Assembly: GCF_023343835.1 (NCBI RefSeq)
Contig: NC_064439.1
Coordinates: forward strand, 21,640,933-21,704,932
Direction: 5' to 3'
DNA from: Lagopus muta
Taxonomy: Eukaryota; Chordata; Aves; Galliformes; Phasianidae
Length of the DNA: 64,000 bases
A program made the position numbers and the translations under genes. Under the pieces are notes generated by a model. That model worked only from the letters and a program-made list of their open reading frames with translations, was not told where the DNA came from and did not search any database. The stretch's first letter is position 1, and the number at the start of each line of letters is the position of its first letter. This document shows, piece by piece, positions 12,901 through 26,800 of the stretch.

Positions 12901-14747
12901 GTTCTGTTTGACAGTCAGGCACAGAAGGATTATCCATGGGAGAGTGCCACCTGTTACACAGATGAGCCATGGATTTAAACTGTCAGAGATCAAAATTATC
13001 GGCTGTTAGTAATTGTGAAGGACGTCCCAGGAAGTATGCGGGGTGGAACTAAAGAAGCACAATGAAGAAAGACATTGATTGCACTTACTAGGTAAGCACT
13101 GTCATTAAAATTTCTGTTTCACAACAAGATCCAGGAACATAAATTTGTAGAATCCAACACATCCCAAAGCTACAGAAACTCTCAGATTTTAGGTGAAAGA
13201 CCTTAAGGTAGGAGACCCTGTGTATATGCTTAGGAAAGCAGCTTTTTTTTTTCAGTTGGTGCCTCAATATAAATTCAATTTTGAGAAAATTTGTGCTGTA
13301 TTCCTCACTCTGCAGGGGCTCAGGAGGAATGCAGTAGGTGCAGCGCACACCAGGTGTAAACTCACCAACATCAGCACAGTGTTTCACACAGTTAGTCCTA
13401 GGAGACTGAAAAAGGCCAAAGGTAACTTTCTGTGATTTTAAGCTACCCAACTGACAGCCAAAACATTTCCTTCAAAATTCTTCCAACGTCCATAGCTGTC
13501 TAGCACAAGTTTTGAACTGCTGCACTGCAGCTCAGTCCTCTCATCACTGCAGCTGAGGCATCTCCATCTAGTGGCACTTCATAGTACTGAAGAGTTTGTC
13601 CTCAGCAGTGATAAAATCCCTTCCTTTATTAATAAGAAGAATAACCACATTGACAGAAATAATACAACAATTCTGGGGAGCGTCTGAACTTTGGATATGC
13701 TGATACAGTTACTTCATTCAACCTTTATTTCCATTTGTGGCATTGTAAGGAAGCATTTTCTGCATGTTTGTAAAGGCAAGGGAAGAGAATCAACCTGTAT
13801 TATTTAATTACTTCAGTTCTACTTTGAAATAAAGCTGTGATACCACAATGATTTCGGTTCACTTCCAAATATTTCCATGCATGTTTCTTTTTCCTTAGAC
13901 TGTGAAAAACTGCACATGAAGTACAAATACTAAATACGGTGGCTGAAAGCCTTAAAATTCTCATGGAAAGAGGTTTTGTGGTTTCTTGTTGCCAATGTTG
14001 GCGACACAATGCACTGCCTTGTTATTTATATCATGCCAGAAAAGAAACGGAGGACTGTGATTTGATGTAGCAGAACTTTTGTGAGTTTCACGCTATCATA
14101 TCCAGGATTTGAAGAACACAGAAAGAACAGACATAGCAGGAACTAAAGCTTTATTGAGCATGGAACTCAGAATATGTATTGACTACATATTAAATCATTT
14201 TGGAAACACTAACAGTCTTTCGTATGGCTGATTTACAGATATTTGTGTGCCTACACATCTGCACACCCTGACACAAATGGGATTCAATGAGTATCAAGAA
14301 TTGAGTCACCTTCTGCAACACTGATTAGCAGCATCTGAAGTATCTTGTGTGTGTGCTCATGTACTTAGCGGTATAGAAGGTTCCAGAAAGTGCACAATGG
14401 CACATTTCAAAGGAAATGTTATTTAACTTCTTGATGGTAGGAATTTTTTTGATGTGACCTTTGCTCAGTGTCAAAACAAATCCAGAGTTGAAGTCAATGC
14501 ATTTAATACCTTCTATTCGCAACATATGTAGATCAGGTTTTTTTTATTTCACTTTTTTCAGGTTGAGCTGTTAATTGATTACATGACTGAATTAATCCTA
14601 GTTAGCAGCCCTGCTATCATGCCTGGACTACTCTACATATCAGCCCATTATTGGGTTTGACCTCCTGCTGGGTGTTAGGGAAATTCAGCACATGGAAGAT
14701 ATGGTCTGTTATGCTGACAAGCTACAGACCCCATCACTCTCAGTAGT
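9930..14747. other. Intergenic, mostly unannotated
   Basis: No exon recognised. Apart from the CR1 copy near 12.4-12.8 kb I see only unique-looking DNA with short chance frames. A pyrimidine-rich segment ending TTCAGTTGG near 13255 is an isolated acceptor-like sequence without coding potential. Confidence 0.5.
12430..12812 (+). mobile_element. CR1 LINE 3' end copy
   Basis: About 380 bases of well-preserved CR1 3' sequence. It has the 'aggaggcttcagggagacct' start, the region matching the end of ORF2, the 'cactggaacaggttgcccaa' motif near 12624, and an end at the repeated ATTCTATGA tail. It is 5'-truncated, and the low apparent divergence suggests a relatively young copy. Confidence 0.92.
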
Positions 14748-14922
14748 CATAATCAAAGAATTATGAATCATTTGAGTTGGAAGGAACCCTCTCCTGTAAT
14801 GAACAGGGACACTTATAGCTAGACTGGGATTCCCAGAGCCCTTTCCAGCCTGTCCTTGGTGCCTCCAGGAATTGGCATCCACCAGCTCCCTGTGCAGCCT
14901 GTGTCAGTGCCTCACCACCAGG

Positions 14923-14956
14923 TTTTTTTTGTTTTTTTGTTTTTTTGTTTTTTTTG
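14923..14956. repeat. (T7-8 G)n simple tract
   Basis: Four runs of 7-8 T separated by single G, within the 3' part of the CR1 copy; a simple-sequence expansion specific to this copy. Confidence 0.85.
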
Positions 14957-15450
14957 TGAAAAAAAATATCTTTGTTATATACTGTCTAAATCTCTCCTTT
15001 AGTTTGAAACCATTACCCCTCATCCTATCACAACAGACTCTGCTAAAGAATTGGCCTTCTTCTTTCCTGTAGATCCCCTTTAGATACTGACAGGCCACTC
15101 TCAGGTCTCCCAGGAGCTTTCTCTTCTCCAGGCCAAACAGCCCCAGCTCTCTCAGCCTGTCCTCATAGGAGAGGCATTCTATCCCTGGGATCATTTTTGT
15201 GGCTCTCCTCTGGACATGTTCAAACAGATCCACATCTCTCCTGTACTGAAGACTCCACATCTGGACACAGTACTGGACACAGAAGGGTAGGATCACCTCC
15301 CTGATCTGCAAGCTGCACTTCTTTTAGCTTGTCAGGGTCTCTCTGAATGGCATTCTGTCCCTCAGATGTGTCAGCTATACCACACAACTTGTCATCTGCA
15401 AACTGCTAAGGGTGCACTCAATCCCAATGTCTATGTCATTGATGAAAATG

Positions 15451-15765
15451 TGTATGGGAACTGCTGAATCATGGCCTGAACCTCTGATTGACCACCTGAG
15501 GCGAGCACTGAGTCAGCCACAGGAGCACAGGTGAAGGCAATTCTCCTGTGCTGCCGGAAGGGGGGAAGCCTGGCTGCACCTCCTCTAGACCCATTTAAGA
15601 GCTGACCACCAGTGGGAAAGGATCTCTTCTGGTGATCCACTCCACCAGAGTTTCCCACCCAAACCCAGCATAGGGTGAATGTCCTTCTTTTCTGCTCTAG
15701 TGTAATAACTACGTAAGTCAAGCTCTTGGATATACAATATCATCTGTATATTCATTGCTTGTACG
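15451..15765 (+). mobile_element. LTR-like solo insertion inside the CR1
   Basis: A 315-base block interrupts the CR1 reverse-transcriptase region exactly between GSVLGPVLFNI and INDIDIG. It is bounded by the 5-base direct repeat AAATG (15446-15450 and 15766-15770). It begins TGTATGGG and has a TATA-like CATTTAAG near 15590. The TG start and 5-base target repeat fit a solo LTR of the ERVL type, a fossil without internal genes. It is younger than the CR1 it entered. Family assignment is inference; a short DNA transposon is the alternative. Confidence 0.5.
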
Positions 15766-16015
15766 AAATGTTAAAGAGCACAGGCCCCAGCACTGAGCCC
15801 TAAGGGGCACCATTTGGACACTGAGCCACTGAGCACCACTCTCTGGGTATGACCTCACAACCAGTTCCTCATTGAACAGTCCACCCACTAAATCCATGTA
15901 TTTCCAGTTTGGAGAGAAGGATGTTGTGGAGGACTGTGCCAAGGACCTTGAGGGAGTTCAGATAGATGACATCAGTTGCCCTTCTCTTGTTCACTGATGC
16001 AGTAATGTCATCAAT

Positions 16016-18079
16016 GATTCACAATGAATTAATTTAGCTCTATTATAATGATGCAGTAGTGCTAAATTCAAAGAGTATTTAGCTCAAAAGAGGAAGAACA
16101 TAGCATGAGAAACCAGAGTAATTAGATGTACCTACACTGGTATCCAAGGAGAGCATGGAAATTATGATTTTATCCTGAAAGAACTTTGCAGATAACCTTC
16201 TTGCCGCCTGCAACTCCTCCATGACTTTCTCACATACCATTCTACTGCTAATCTTTCCTTTCAACCTTTCCTTTTCCATTCTTTCTACATAATGCTGACA
16301 TCATATGCTTTACTGTAGCACAATCTAGCTTTTACATAAGTGAGGACACCTGAACCTTGCCTATTGTTCAGATCAGATGGACAAGTCCTTCCCATTTTAA
16401 CAACCTCAAATCTGGACAAAATGTTCTGCTCTTTTTACTATTTATTTGCATAGTAACATGCAACAGAAAGGCACTCCTGAATCACAGAGCCTAGCTCCTG
16501 CCACTGTAGAAACTGTGCTGTACAATTGCCTCTCAATTTATCAAGTACCACATCAGAAGTGGGTATATTTTTGTTCCCACTAATTCCAAGGAAACACTGT
16601 TTCAGAATTTGATTGCTGTAATGATTGGAAACATTTTTCTAATCTTCTGACTAAATTTATTAATGGCTAGTTCCTATCTGTTTATTCATGCATCAACACT
16701 GACCTGCAAATTAAATGGTTTTCATCCTTCATTTTTATTTTCCTCATATATTTATAGAGAACACTCCTATCTCCTGTTTTTGTTTTATTGAAATAAACAA
16801 GCTGAGCCCAATCTGTTTGTACAAAATGCTCCCAGTCTTTATGGTGACCCACCTACTCTTTCTCTACTTCAGTTCCACCTTAGCTCAACTATAGAACAAC
16901 TACAAACTTCCACGGTACCCCAAATGAGCTTTCACCTAAGGGCTTTAAGTTCCTTCAGCAATGACACTGATACCTCCTTACTTTAAATGGAAATATATGT
17001 CCTGAGATGTTCTCTGGACTTACGGTGATTCCCAAGTGTAAATCATCACCAGATTTCAATAGTGTGCTCTTATTAATCTTACCAGGACTACAGAAAAATT
17101 ATCAAGTATCCAAAACCCAGCCCTTTATGACTGACATTTTCCTTTTCAAATGTTATCTATGGCTATCTCACTTCACAGTTCCTCTCCTGACCCTGTGTTT
17201 TCATTCTTTCCAGGTGATGTTATATGTTTTATTGAAGTTTTTTTTTAATTGAAACCACATTTGACTCGTAAATCTCTACTTCCCAAAAGTTTTGCAAGTG
17301 ATTTAGACCAGACTTACAGATCTCTGGTTGGGCAGATCATCTGTCTTATATTTGTACATAAGCTATCACGGCACAGGTTCAGCTGACCTGACTTCACAAA
17401 ATTAACACACAGAGAGATGAGGAGCAATTCATGACATGACCTGTCCTCTGCCAACGGCTCCCTCACCCAGCACACAGGCAGTCTGTTCTCTGTGGGCTCA
17501 CTGGGATACCTCAGATAAAAGTTAAAGTTGGAGGGCAAGCTCATGTTCTCTAGAGATATTGTAACGTCCTTAAAAGATGCATTGAAAAAAAACAACTACC
17601 AGCTTTTATGTAACACCTGTTTCAGCATTTTAGATGCCATCCCTACCAAAGCATGGCAGGGGGTTTTGCACTTGCTGCTGCTGTAGTAATTTCTGTTCTG
17701 CCACTCACGTGCTCAGGACAAGCACGCTCTGATTTTGAGGGATTTAACAGAGGCTCAACAGGAGGTGCTCACATCCTTTCCTGCTCTCTCATTTATATCA
17801 CCGAAAAATCTTCTGCTTTTAAAATTCCATGACAGCATGATACAAGTTCATCTACTTGGTAGAAATTTGAAGTAATTTTAAGCTGAAAAAGAACAGATAA
17901 TTGATTGGCAAAAATAACAAGAAGTAGCAGAAGCAGGTCAGCAATAATCAACTGAGTCAAAGGCTTTTGACTGTATTTGTACATAGTGTACATGTAGGTG
18001 GAAAGAAAGAGAACATAAAAATTACTCAGGCCTTCTAAAAATACTATTAAAAATCCCACTGAACATGGCACTACAAGAC

Positions 18080-18110
<31 letters not shown>

Positions 18111-19400
18111 AAAGAAAAAGCATTTCATATTGCAGCATCTTGTAAAATTTTATTCAATTAAAGTATATTTTTATTTCATTAATCAAGATCATCATCAGCT
18201 GCCAGGCCCATCAACCATGCTTCTTCTGCACACTTTTCTAAATAATCCAGTTGCACAATAAATAGAATTTCAAGTCAGAAAGGGTCAACTGAAAATATAA
18301 GGAGTTTGGATTTTTATTTTTTTTGTTCATCCTTTCCCAATTTCATTTAAAAATAAACTTTTTCCTCATTTATTTCTAAAATTTTAGCAGATTCAAGTTT
18401 CCTTTGCCCCATCTAAAAGACTATATGGAACTATTTATAGGTAGTTTTATTATTATTATTGTTTTATTGTTTTGTCTTGTTTCTGAATCTAGGTATTGGG
18501 CCTGTTATTGTGTCCAAAATAAATTACAACAATACACAGAAGAATTGAACTATGCAGCTCCTATTTTGCTTATACATTGTAAATCCTTTCCAAATCTTGC
18601 TCTAGGCCATGAAAAAAGTCAGGCAAATTCTTAAGATGGCACCTGATGGTGACATAGGTCGCTTTGCTTCGCAATAGGGATTAGCACATTAGCTTAAGAA
18701 CCAATATATTAGTTCAGCAAAAGGAATCCGTGAGTGATGGTTCTAAAACTTTCCATTTCAACTTCAGTGGGTGAATAGTCATGTTTTCCTCAACAATTCT
18801 GCACTGCTGACGTAATAGGAAACTTTTATCTTTCACCTCAATGATTTTGCCTCACAAGAAGCACAGGAGTCGTAAGAGAACACTTTCATCTTCTACACTG
18901 AGAAGGTGCAAGGACATCTTCCTTGGATTCCACCTATATCACTCTAAATGTTGCTAACCATGGCATAATAAGCAATGGAGATTTTCCAAATTGAAGAAAA
19001 GCGGTTGAAAATCAGCCAAAGTTCTCTGTGACGAAGCTGATGGCAGAAAATGGGGAAGAAACAGGTGGGCACTTGACCATCTTAGATGTTAGTGAGCATG
19101 TCCAGAGGGACATTAGCATATATTAGCCAGTCCTTGAAAAAGAATGAATGTGTATGCAAAAGTACTGCATATATATGTCTTAACTGTTTGAATGCAGAAC
19201 CTGAATCTGAGGGGGTGTGCTTGCTTGTCGTGTCACCGGGTGCTGCTGTGAGGAATAAAGGCATGCCGACTTCGAACACCACATTGCAGTTGGAGAGTTT
19301 TCTTTCCAGATTTCGGATGACGGTGGGACGCACCCTGGGCGTTGGGTGAACGTTCCGTTGGGCTGATAGCAGCATAGGTGGCACAACACACATTCGTAAC
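16016..19400. other. Intergenic upstream of GTPBP10
   Basis: About 3.4 kb without recognised genes or well-defined repeats other than an A-rich tract at 18080-18119. Open frames are short and compositionally random. Confidence 0.5.
18080..18119. repeat. A-rich tract
   Basis: Runs of 15-17 A separated by single G. No coding body next to it suggests a retrocopy tail. Confidence 0.8.
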
Positions 19401-19409
19401 CCGCTCTTC

Positions 19410-19860
19410 ACGTAACAGGTGGGAGCCGCAGGGAAGCACCCCCGAGGCGGGAAGGGCCGCGCATGCGTACTGCCGCCCCACCTCACCGCGCCGCCGCGGC
19501 GATGGCGGCTGCTGGGGGTTGAGCCGAGCCTCTACTGCCGCACGCCGGGCCTGCGGGGAGGCGGTGGCCTGCAGCATGGTGCGGTGCGGAGGAGCGGCGC
19601 TGCGGAGGGTCAGTGCGGGGCGGCCGCGGGCGGGGCGGCCCTAGCGGCTGCGCGGCCCTCCGCGTGGCTGCCGTGGCCGCTTTCACCCCTGAGGCCTCGC
19701 CGTCCTGCACGGCTGGGGCTCCGGCCCTGCGAGGGCTCTGTGCCCGTGGCCCGGCCTGAGCGCTGCCCATTGCTGAGAAGGACGTGGCGGCCGTTGCCCG
19801 CACCGCTCGGTGTCCGGGAGGGCAGCGCGGAGAGCTTGTGGGTGTGGTGTGGAGGGATGG
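19410..19860. promoter_or_regulatory. GTPBP10: CpG-island promoter of GTPBP10
   Basis: CpG-dense GC-rich block surrounding the GTPBP10 start codon and first donor, with no obvious TATA box. Such islands are typical of housekeeping genes. Long open frames on both strands here are by-products of GC composition. Confidence 0.75.
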
Positions 19861-20838
19861 GTTGGAGGTTGGACTGGGTCATTCAGAGAGCTTCTCAGCC
19901 TTAGGGATTCTGTGATTCTACTCTGTCTGCTTTCAGAACTTCATTGCCAGAGAAAAGAGCTACGTGAGGCATTTTATCCGGGCTTTATCTAGTGGCTCTA
20001 AAATGAAAGCTAAACAGAATGAAGTGCTGATGCGAAGCTTTGTGCCTTCTTAGTATGGAAACTTCATCGATGATTTGCGGCTGTATGTGAGAGGAGGAAC
20101 AGGTGGAATGGGTTATCCCCGCCTGGGCGGGGAAGGAGGGAGAGGTGGCGATGTCTGGTTCGTTGCCCAGGAAAGATCGACCCTAAAGAGCATGAAGGCA
20201 AGGTACCCAAAGAAGCGGTTTGTGGCTGGAACAGGAGCCAACAGCAGGTTTGTCTGGTTGTTAGCATCTGTCCTTCCCGCATAGCAAAGTGTTTAAGTTA
20301 CTGAGCCTGGCTTAATGTCTCCCAGCCTTAAAGCACTGAAAGGTGAAAAAGGGAAGGACTGTGAAGTGCATGTGCCACCAGGGATTTCAGTTCTTGATGA
20401 TGATGGGAAGAAGATTGGTAAGAACTTGTGCTTTCATTTAATATATCCTAGTATATAATGTCATTTATCGATATTTCTCGACATTTTGTAGACTTCTAAT
20501 GCTACACATATCCCAAAATATGTGGTGTTTGCTTTTTTTTGTTGTTGTTGTTATTGTTGTTGGCCAAACAGAAATTGACAAAAATTATACTTAGAAAATG
20601 CTGGACAGGCAGAGGCCCCTTCCAGAAATTAGTAATAGTTAATTTGTACCGCTGTATGCAGCAGAACATTTGTTGCAACAATTCCCTGTGGCTGGAAGCT
20701 ATAATGGTCTATTATTGGATTAATGATGTGTCCTTAAGCTCAGCGAAGCGTCCCACTGACTTTATTGAATTATGACATAGCTTAGAAAAATAAAGATCCT
20801 TGCTGAGTGTCAGTATTTCAGGTTATCTAAAATGTTCA

Positions 20839-20869
<31 letters not shown>

Positions 20870-23800
20870 TAGTACTTACTGATAACCAGGAAGAGCATCA
20901 GAAGAGATGCCTCTGTATAAAATAGCATGGAAGATTCTTTCTTCATTGAAATGGGAAATCACACCTGAACCATTGCAGGAAGTTATGCTTTTTCACTAAC
21001 TGATTTATTTTCAGGAGAACTTAATGGAGCAGGAGAGAGATTCCTGGCAGCTCGGGGAGGTCTCGGTGGCTCTTTGGCCACAAACTTCTTGCCTTGCAAA
21101 GGCCAGAGGCGAATTGTTCATCTTGATTTGAAACTTATAGCCGACGTGGGCTTAGTTGGGTAAGTACTGCAGTTCTGTGTTGTGGTTTGAGAACTGACAT
21201 CAAAAATTAAAGCACTAAATTTCTAAAGGGATCTGAAAGAAATTACAGAGGTGGAGTTTGAGTGTCGTTGTAACTTTGCCACTTCAATTACTTCAAGTCT
21301 GTGAAAATAAGCACTTAAAACCTATTAAAATTAATTCTAAAATTCTGAAAACATTGGTTATGCTTTGTCAATCGTGGTCATCAGTTTAACATGAGTTCAG
21401 CAACTGCAATGATTTTCAAAATACTGTTAGCAAAGGTTTGTAGTTCAAGTGGTAGGTATCAAACAAAGCCAAGAGCAGTCTCCATATTGGTTCTTCCACT
21501 GTATGATACTGGCATAAGTGGATCCTTTCAGTAGATAGTCTTAAAGAAAATATTGAAGGCTACGTAGCCCACTCTCCCAATAAACTGGATGCAATGTGGG
21601 AAGGAAGAAATTACAAGCTAGAACAGTAGGGTTTGTATTTCTTTTGCACTGGTGCTTTTCAGTGTTGCTGCTTATTAACAACACAGGTAAACATTTATTT
21701 GGACAGAGCTTTTAACAAACTACAGTTGTGTAAGGATCGGTCTGCTTGGCATTATTTTTCCCTTTCAGTCCTTATTCATAAAAAAAAAAATCAGTAAACA
21801 TTGTAAAGTAAAAGCAACTGGTTTTAAGCTGAAGTACTTTAGTTTGTATATTCCCTCACAGAATGGAGCCCTAAATACAGCTGGATTTTTTTTAACTTAT
21901 TAGAAATAGTTCAGTAGCCCTGATAATAACAGAAATATTAGTTACATAATTTTCAAGTAATCTCCAGTAATTATGTTATACAGAATATTTTGGTTTTAGA
22001 GTTGTGTAAAATATAGGAGTTCTGTGGTGCTTCTTTAACCCTACATTTTAGCCTATGTTTTATCTGACGGTTTCCCTTTAAAACTCATTACATAAATATC
22101 ATTTAATTTGAGGAGATGATTATTTTCTTGTTGAGAGTATAAATCAATCTCTGATAATTTGTGATTGTACTTTGATCTTGTAGAGTTTGTTACTTCAGTA
22201 GATTTGTAAGTGGTGTGCTATTAAATCAGGTCTGAAAGCATCTAGGCATTAGAAGGGGCCTCAAGTTTGGTGCAGATTGTGATGGATAGTGTAGGTTGCA
22301 ATTTAAACTTCAAAGAGGATATTGTGCTTCAGTGGAAGCAAAATATGTGCTTGAGGAGATGACCAGAGTAACTTTCCAGGCTGTCTTTAAGGCACCTCTC
22401 AATATCAGAGAGCATTAAAATTACCCTGAATAATTTTCTGTTCAAACAGAGTCTTTGTGTCTCTGATCTTTTTGAAGAAAGCCTTTACAAGCCTATCATA
22501 ACTGCCCCTCCATAAAGCCCTTTAATTTAATATTAGTCTTATTTTTCGTATTAGTTGTACTTGCCAACAGGTTATGATTGCGTGTCTTTATGTGGAGACT
22601 ACAGAGTTTTTTGTATGGCACATTCTGAGGTACCCACGCCTTTGTGACTAATAATCATTTGCAAGCAGACATCTCCTTCAGTCCCTGTTGCAGTGAAGCA
22701 CTGTGCTGAGTAACTGATCTTGGGTGGAATATAAGTCTTGTGCGGTCTCCTGTGTGGAGCAGGTTGCTATAAGAAAACTTACAGACTCTGACCACAACTT
22801 AACGTTTGACAGGGATCAAAACCGTTGTGTCCTTTACAGCTCAGACAATTCTTTAAAATGAGCAGGGTAATAAAATATACAAGAATCACATGTGTTTATT
22901 CACTGTATAAATTCTGACTTTCCCTCTAGGTTTCCAAATGCAGGAAAATCATCACTGCTAAGCAAGATTTCTCAGGCCAAACCTGAGATTGCAAATTATG
23001 CATGTAAGTTCACACTCTTATTTTTAATGCTGTAATATTCATGAGAAGAAGAAGGTTTATAATAAAGGTTTACAGGTTTATAATAAAGAATAGGAGATAA
23101 CCGTGTTGCTTGCTAAATATGTTGCACAGATTATGAATGATACCAAATACCTTTAGAAATAGCTTTCCATTTCAGTAACTAGTTCCTTTTACATCCTCAG
23201 TTGTTCACATGTACACATCTGTAGTGCTTGAAGCTATTAATGCGAGGTCGATTTATTTTAGTCTCATCCCTTTTTGTTTCCTTTGAGACCAGTACCCTCA
23301 CTCTACTGAATATGCAGCATCGTGTTCTTTTGCATAAGCATCTTTGGAAATAGCTACCACCTGTTCTTGCAACAGGGTAAGACTTCAGTTTTGAGTATCT
23401 ACTGAAAGATGCACTATTATTATCCTTTCTAAGGATTAGCCATCTGAACATTCTTTAATTAAAAAGTAATTTGGTGTGCTGTGCTACTGCTGCCTGTATT
23501 TTGCCTAGATTATTTATCCAGAGTTCTACCTGTGAAAAAATGTTGTCCTCACCCACTGTCTCTTCAGATGCTGTGTGTTAAACAGATATGTGTTGAAATC
23601 TAGAGACATCCAGTAATCACATGGAGGGGTTCGTGCATGAGGAGAGGTCCATGTGATGGTTTTGTTTGACATTACTGAGGAAAGTAATTGGAGGCTAGTC
23701 AAAGTTACTTAATTAAGCAGATGACTTGCAAAACAAACTGAATGAAAAATAGCACTTTGAAATAACTATAGTAGATTCACATATGAAGACTACAAATGTT

Positions 23801-26800
23801 TGCCCTCTTTCCCTTTCTTCCAGACTTTAGTTCTGGATATTCTGATTAAAAAAAACTTCAGGCCTTTGCATCATCATCAGTTCTGCAAGTAATTAAATGG
23901 AACAACAAAAAAACACCCCGCTGATCCTTCTGGTCAGTCTGATCTCCATTACTCTGTCTCTCCATCTCCAAAAATTCTGTTTTAAAGTTACTCTTGAGTA
24001 AGCTACCGTTATACTGAGCATTAACAATAGCATGACTACAGAGCCTATGTTCTCCTGACCGTCAATTAAAAGCTGCCAAAGGCCCTGGGACATGCTGTGT
24101 GTCCTAAAATGATCTTCATGTTTCTGATAATTAAGAGTACAGAAATACTATAGGTGAAAACACAAGTGATACCCATGCAACACTGAAGACGTTAGCAGCC
24201 TTCTGAATGGAACCAAAAGCAGATGATTGGAGAGAAGTACATAATAAATGCTTTGGATACTTCCCCTTTGTGAGCTCACATTTGTGATGTAGGGACTTCC
24301 AATTTATGCATGTTTAATAATTCTCAGTGAGTTGTCTGGTCTGCCATCAGTGACTGTTTTGAGTAACCGTGTGCCTTTGGCAAGGGGTAATGAAGTTTTA
24401 ACTGCATCTTTGAAGAACACCTCCCCCTTTTTTTATGCATTCTGAGTTGGCTGCCACATATTTTGTAATGATGGCACCAAATGTTTACAGTAGAGATGTG
24501 CAAGGATTTGAGTTCTGGTAATTTCTACCGACCTGCTCGTGTAGTTCCTGATTCTCTACAGTCTTTTTAAAGAAGAATTCTAACTCTCTCATATTTCCTA
24601 ATTTGACAGCCATTCCATGCTCTGAATAACCATTTTGAGTCTAACAATTTCTGACTCCTCTATTCCCTCTTTGGTCTGAGAGGATCAATACTGCATACAG
24701 TGCCAAGATCTGATGAACCACTGAGTTACAGAGTTGTCCAATTTTATTTTTTTTTTTTCTCTATATTCCTTTTCCATTTATTCTGCTTGCGTTTTCTGCT
24801 GCTGAACACTTGTATCATGTAAATCTAAAGTCAGAAAGTTGTGCAACTTTTGAATATTTTTGAATGTTAACATTTTTTTTAGTAATTAAAACAGTTTTGT
24901 GTCTTTCCCCTCCTCTTTCCCTCTTGTCATAGTTACAACGATACAGCCTGAGCTAGGAAAGATCATGTATGAAGATTTTAAACAGGTTGGTATGAAGGTT
25001 TGTTCTGGTTGTGTGTAATGGTTATTTATGTTCCTTGACAGCATTTCAAAAAGCAATGGAAACTTAACTTGTAGAGTTTTCTGGATGTATGTATGTACAT
25101 AAGACAATTACATGGGTTAAAGGGAGGTTGTGGAGAAAATCTTAAACAAACAAAAAAACAGTAATAAGGTGGCTCTATAGTGAAGTGCAGTGCATGCTGA
25201 ATTGGTCTGAAGTCACTTTAATAAATGGCTTCACATTTTCCTCTGCCTTTTTTCTGTGATTCTAATCCTGTGTTATAATCTCAGAGTTGTGAGTTTGTTT
25301 GGGAGTGAGATTGCTGTGTCCTAGCTTACTCCTGGTAAGTTCAGGAGCTGATCAAATGTTACAAAAAATTACTTGCTATTTTATTCACAAAAGGCACATT
25401 TTGACTATGTGAAGATGACTCAGGGATGAATGAGTTATTCTCAGAATTAATTGTAATAGGAGCTAATTTATCCAGCAGCTGCAGATCCATAGTAGTGAAT
25501 GAAGTGGAATACAGTTACTATAACTTCTTGTTCTGCCTTTCTGGATTAACTTCTTTTCTCTAAATAAAAAGCATAATTAAAATGAAGTGAGAGTGACTGC
25601 ATGAACAGCCAGAATAGTGTGATCCTTAAGGGGTAGCTGGGTCCACTTTCCCTTGTGGTAGCTGCAGACTGCCTTGCTTTTTGTGATCCCAATTTTACCT
25701 AGCATCTTCAGGTAATTCTGGGGTGCTCTGAATGCTTTCTGAGGATTCAAACATTGGAGAGGAATACCAATGCAAAATAAGGTTCTTACTAGCACATTTT
25801 GGTACAGAGTTGGACCATGTAGGGCTAAGTAAACATTTTTGTTCCTCAAGCTTAAATCTTTGATGTAGTTTTGTTTCTAAGTGTATGTATGACGCAGGAG
25901 GTACTGAGATCAGCACTTCAAAGATAAAAGACAAATGCATAAAAGGTCTTCACATGAGTTAATTGGAAAAGCTTACCCTTCAGATGTGAAAAGGCAAACT
26001 CCTCTTTCCCCCTTCAGAAGCAATAATCTTGGGGGATTTGGTAGCTGATACTTGAAATTTTCATTTACCAGCCTTCAGCATTATTGTATGCTAAAGGAAG
26101 GAGATCTAATTTGCCAGGCTTTAAAAACATGCAGGTTTTCAGTCAGTTTGTATTCAAGTTGAGACAAACCCATCAGTCTATGCAACATATGAAATGCAGC
26201 TTTCTGGAAAGGTTTTGTTACCTCCTTTGAAGTGGGCCATTCTCTACTACTCCTAGATTCAAACAGCTAAAGGAAACTTTTTGTTTATTTATTTTATCTG
26301 CTTGTTATGGGTAACATCCTAGAAAACTGTGTTGCAAATAATAAGCTGGTTTATATTGTAGCCTTTGAAAAACTACCTGCTATGAACTCAGGAACTCTTG
26401 CTTTTACTGCAGTGTTATGTTCCAGCAGGAGAGCTACTTGTACTGACATTCTTTTCTGCAGCTGGTTTATCATTTCCAATGACCTTTACATCTTGGCTGA
26501 TTCTGCATTTTGTGGCTTTTAAACATCAGTGCTGGGTGCTATATAAAAGCTATACGTACAACATACCTCTTTTCTAAAATCAAGGGAACTAGTGACTGTG
26601 ATTGCACTGAGCATCTGTGAGTGGGAGGAAGTAATTTGGCTCGCAGTATTGCAACTGCTGAAAACAAAACAGCGGGAGCAACTAAGAGCAGTGTGTGAGG
26701 TGGCTGTCCTGTATCGTTCAGGGGAGGCTAGTTCACTGTATCTTTTTATTTTCCTAGAAGAGAACATCGAGGTTTCTAAAGAAATATGTAGCAGTGCCTG

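Larger units (their letters stand above)
14748..16015 (-). mobile_element. CR1 LINE, longer degraded copy with internal reverse-transcriptase parts
   Basis: A - strand CR1 whose reading runs from about 16015 down to 14748. Recognisable pieces in order are a KRRATDVIYL-like segment, GSVLGPVLFNI, then after the nested insertion INDIDIGIECTLS and FADD (reverse-transcriptase catalytic block), then ERVQ-type RDVDLFEHVQRRATKM and RLRELGLFGLEKRKLLGDLR, and finally the 3'UTR. A part of the RT C-terminal region is missing between the FADD block and the QYCVQMW segment. Stops and shifts make it inactive. It is clearly more diverged than the 12.4 kb copy. A T-rich (T7-8G)n tract lies inside at 14923-14956. 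Confidence 0.9.

Noticed and set aside
14904-15311. 135-codon minus-strand open frame resembling a gene
   Set aside because: The protein is the C-terminal part of CR1 reverse transcriptase (HVQRRATKM, RLRELGLFGLEKRK), so it belongs to the transposon.
19378-19904. Long overlapping frames on both strands around the GTPBP10 start
   Set aside because: They arise from GC-rich CpG-island sequence. Only the short exon 19576-19608 is in frame with the Obg domain.
19937-20053. Alternative GTPBP10 exon after the TTTCAG at 19936
   Set aside because: No donor with a sensible frame follows. The exon at 20054 joins exon 1 in the family's expected frame.
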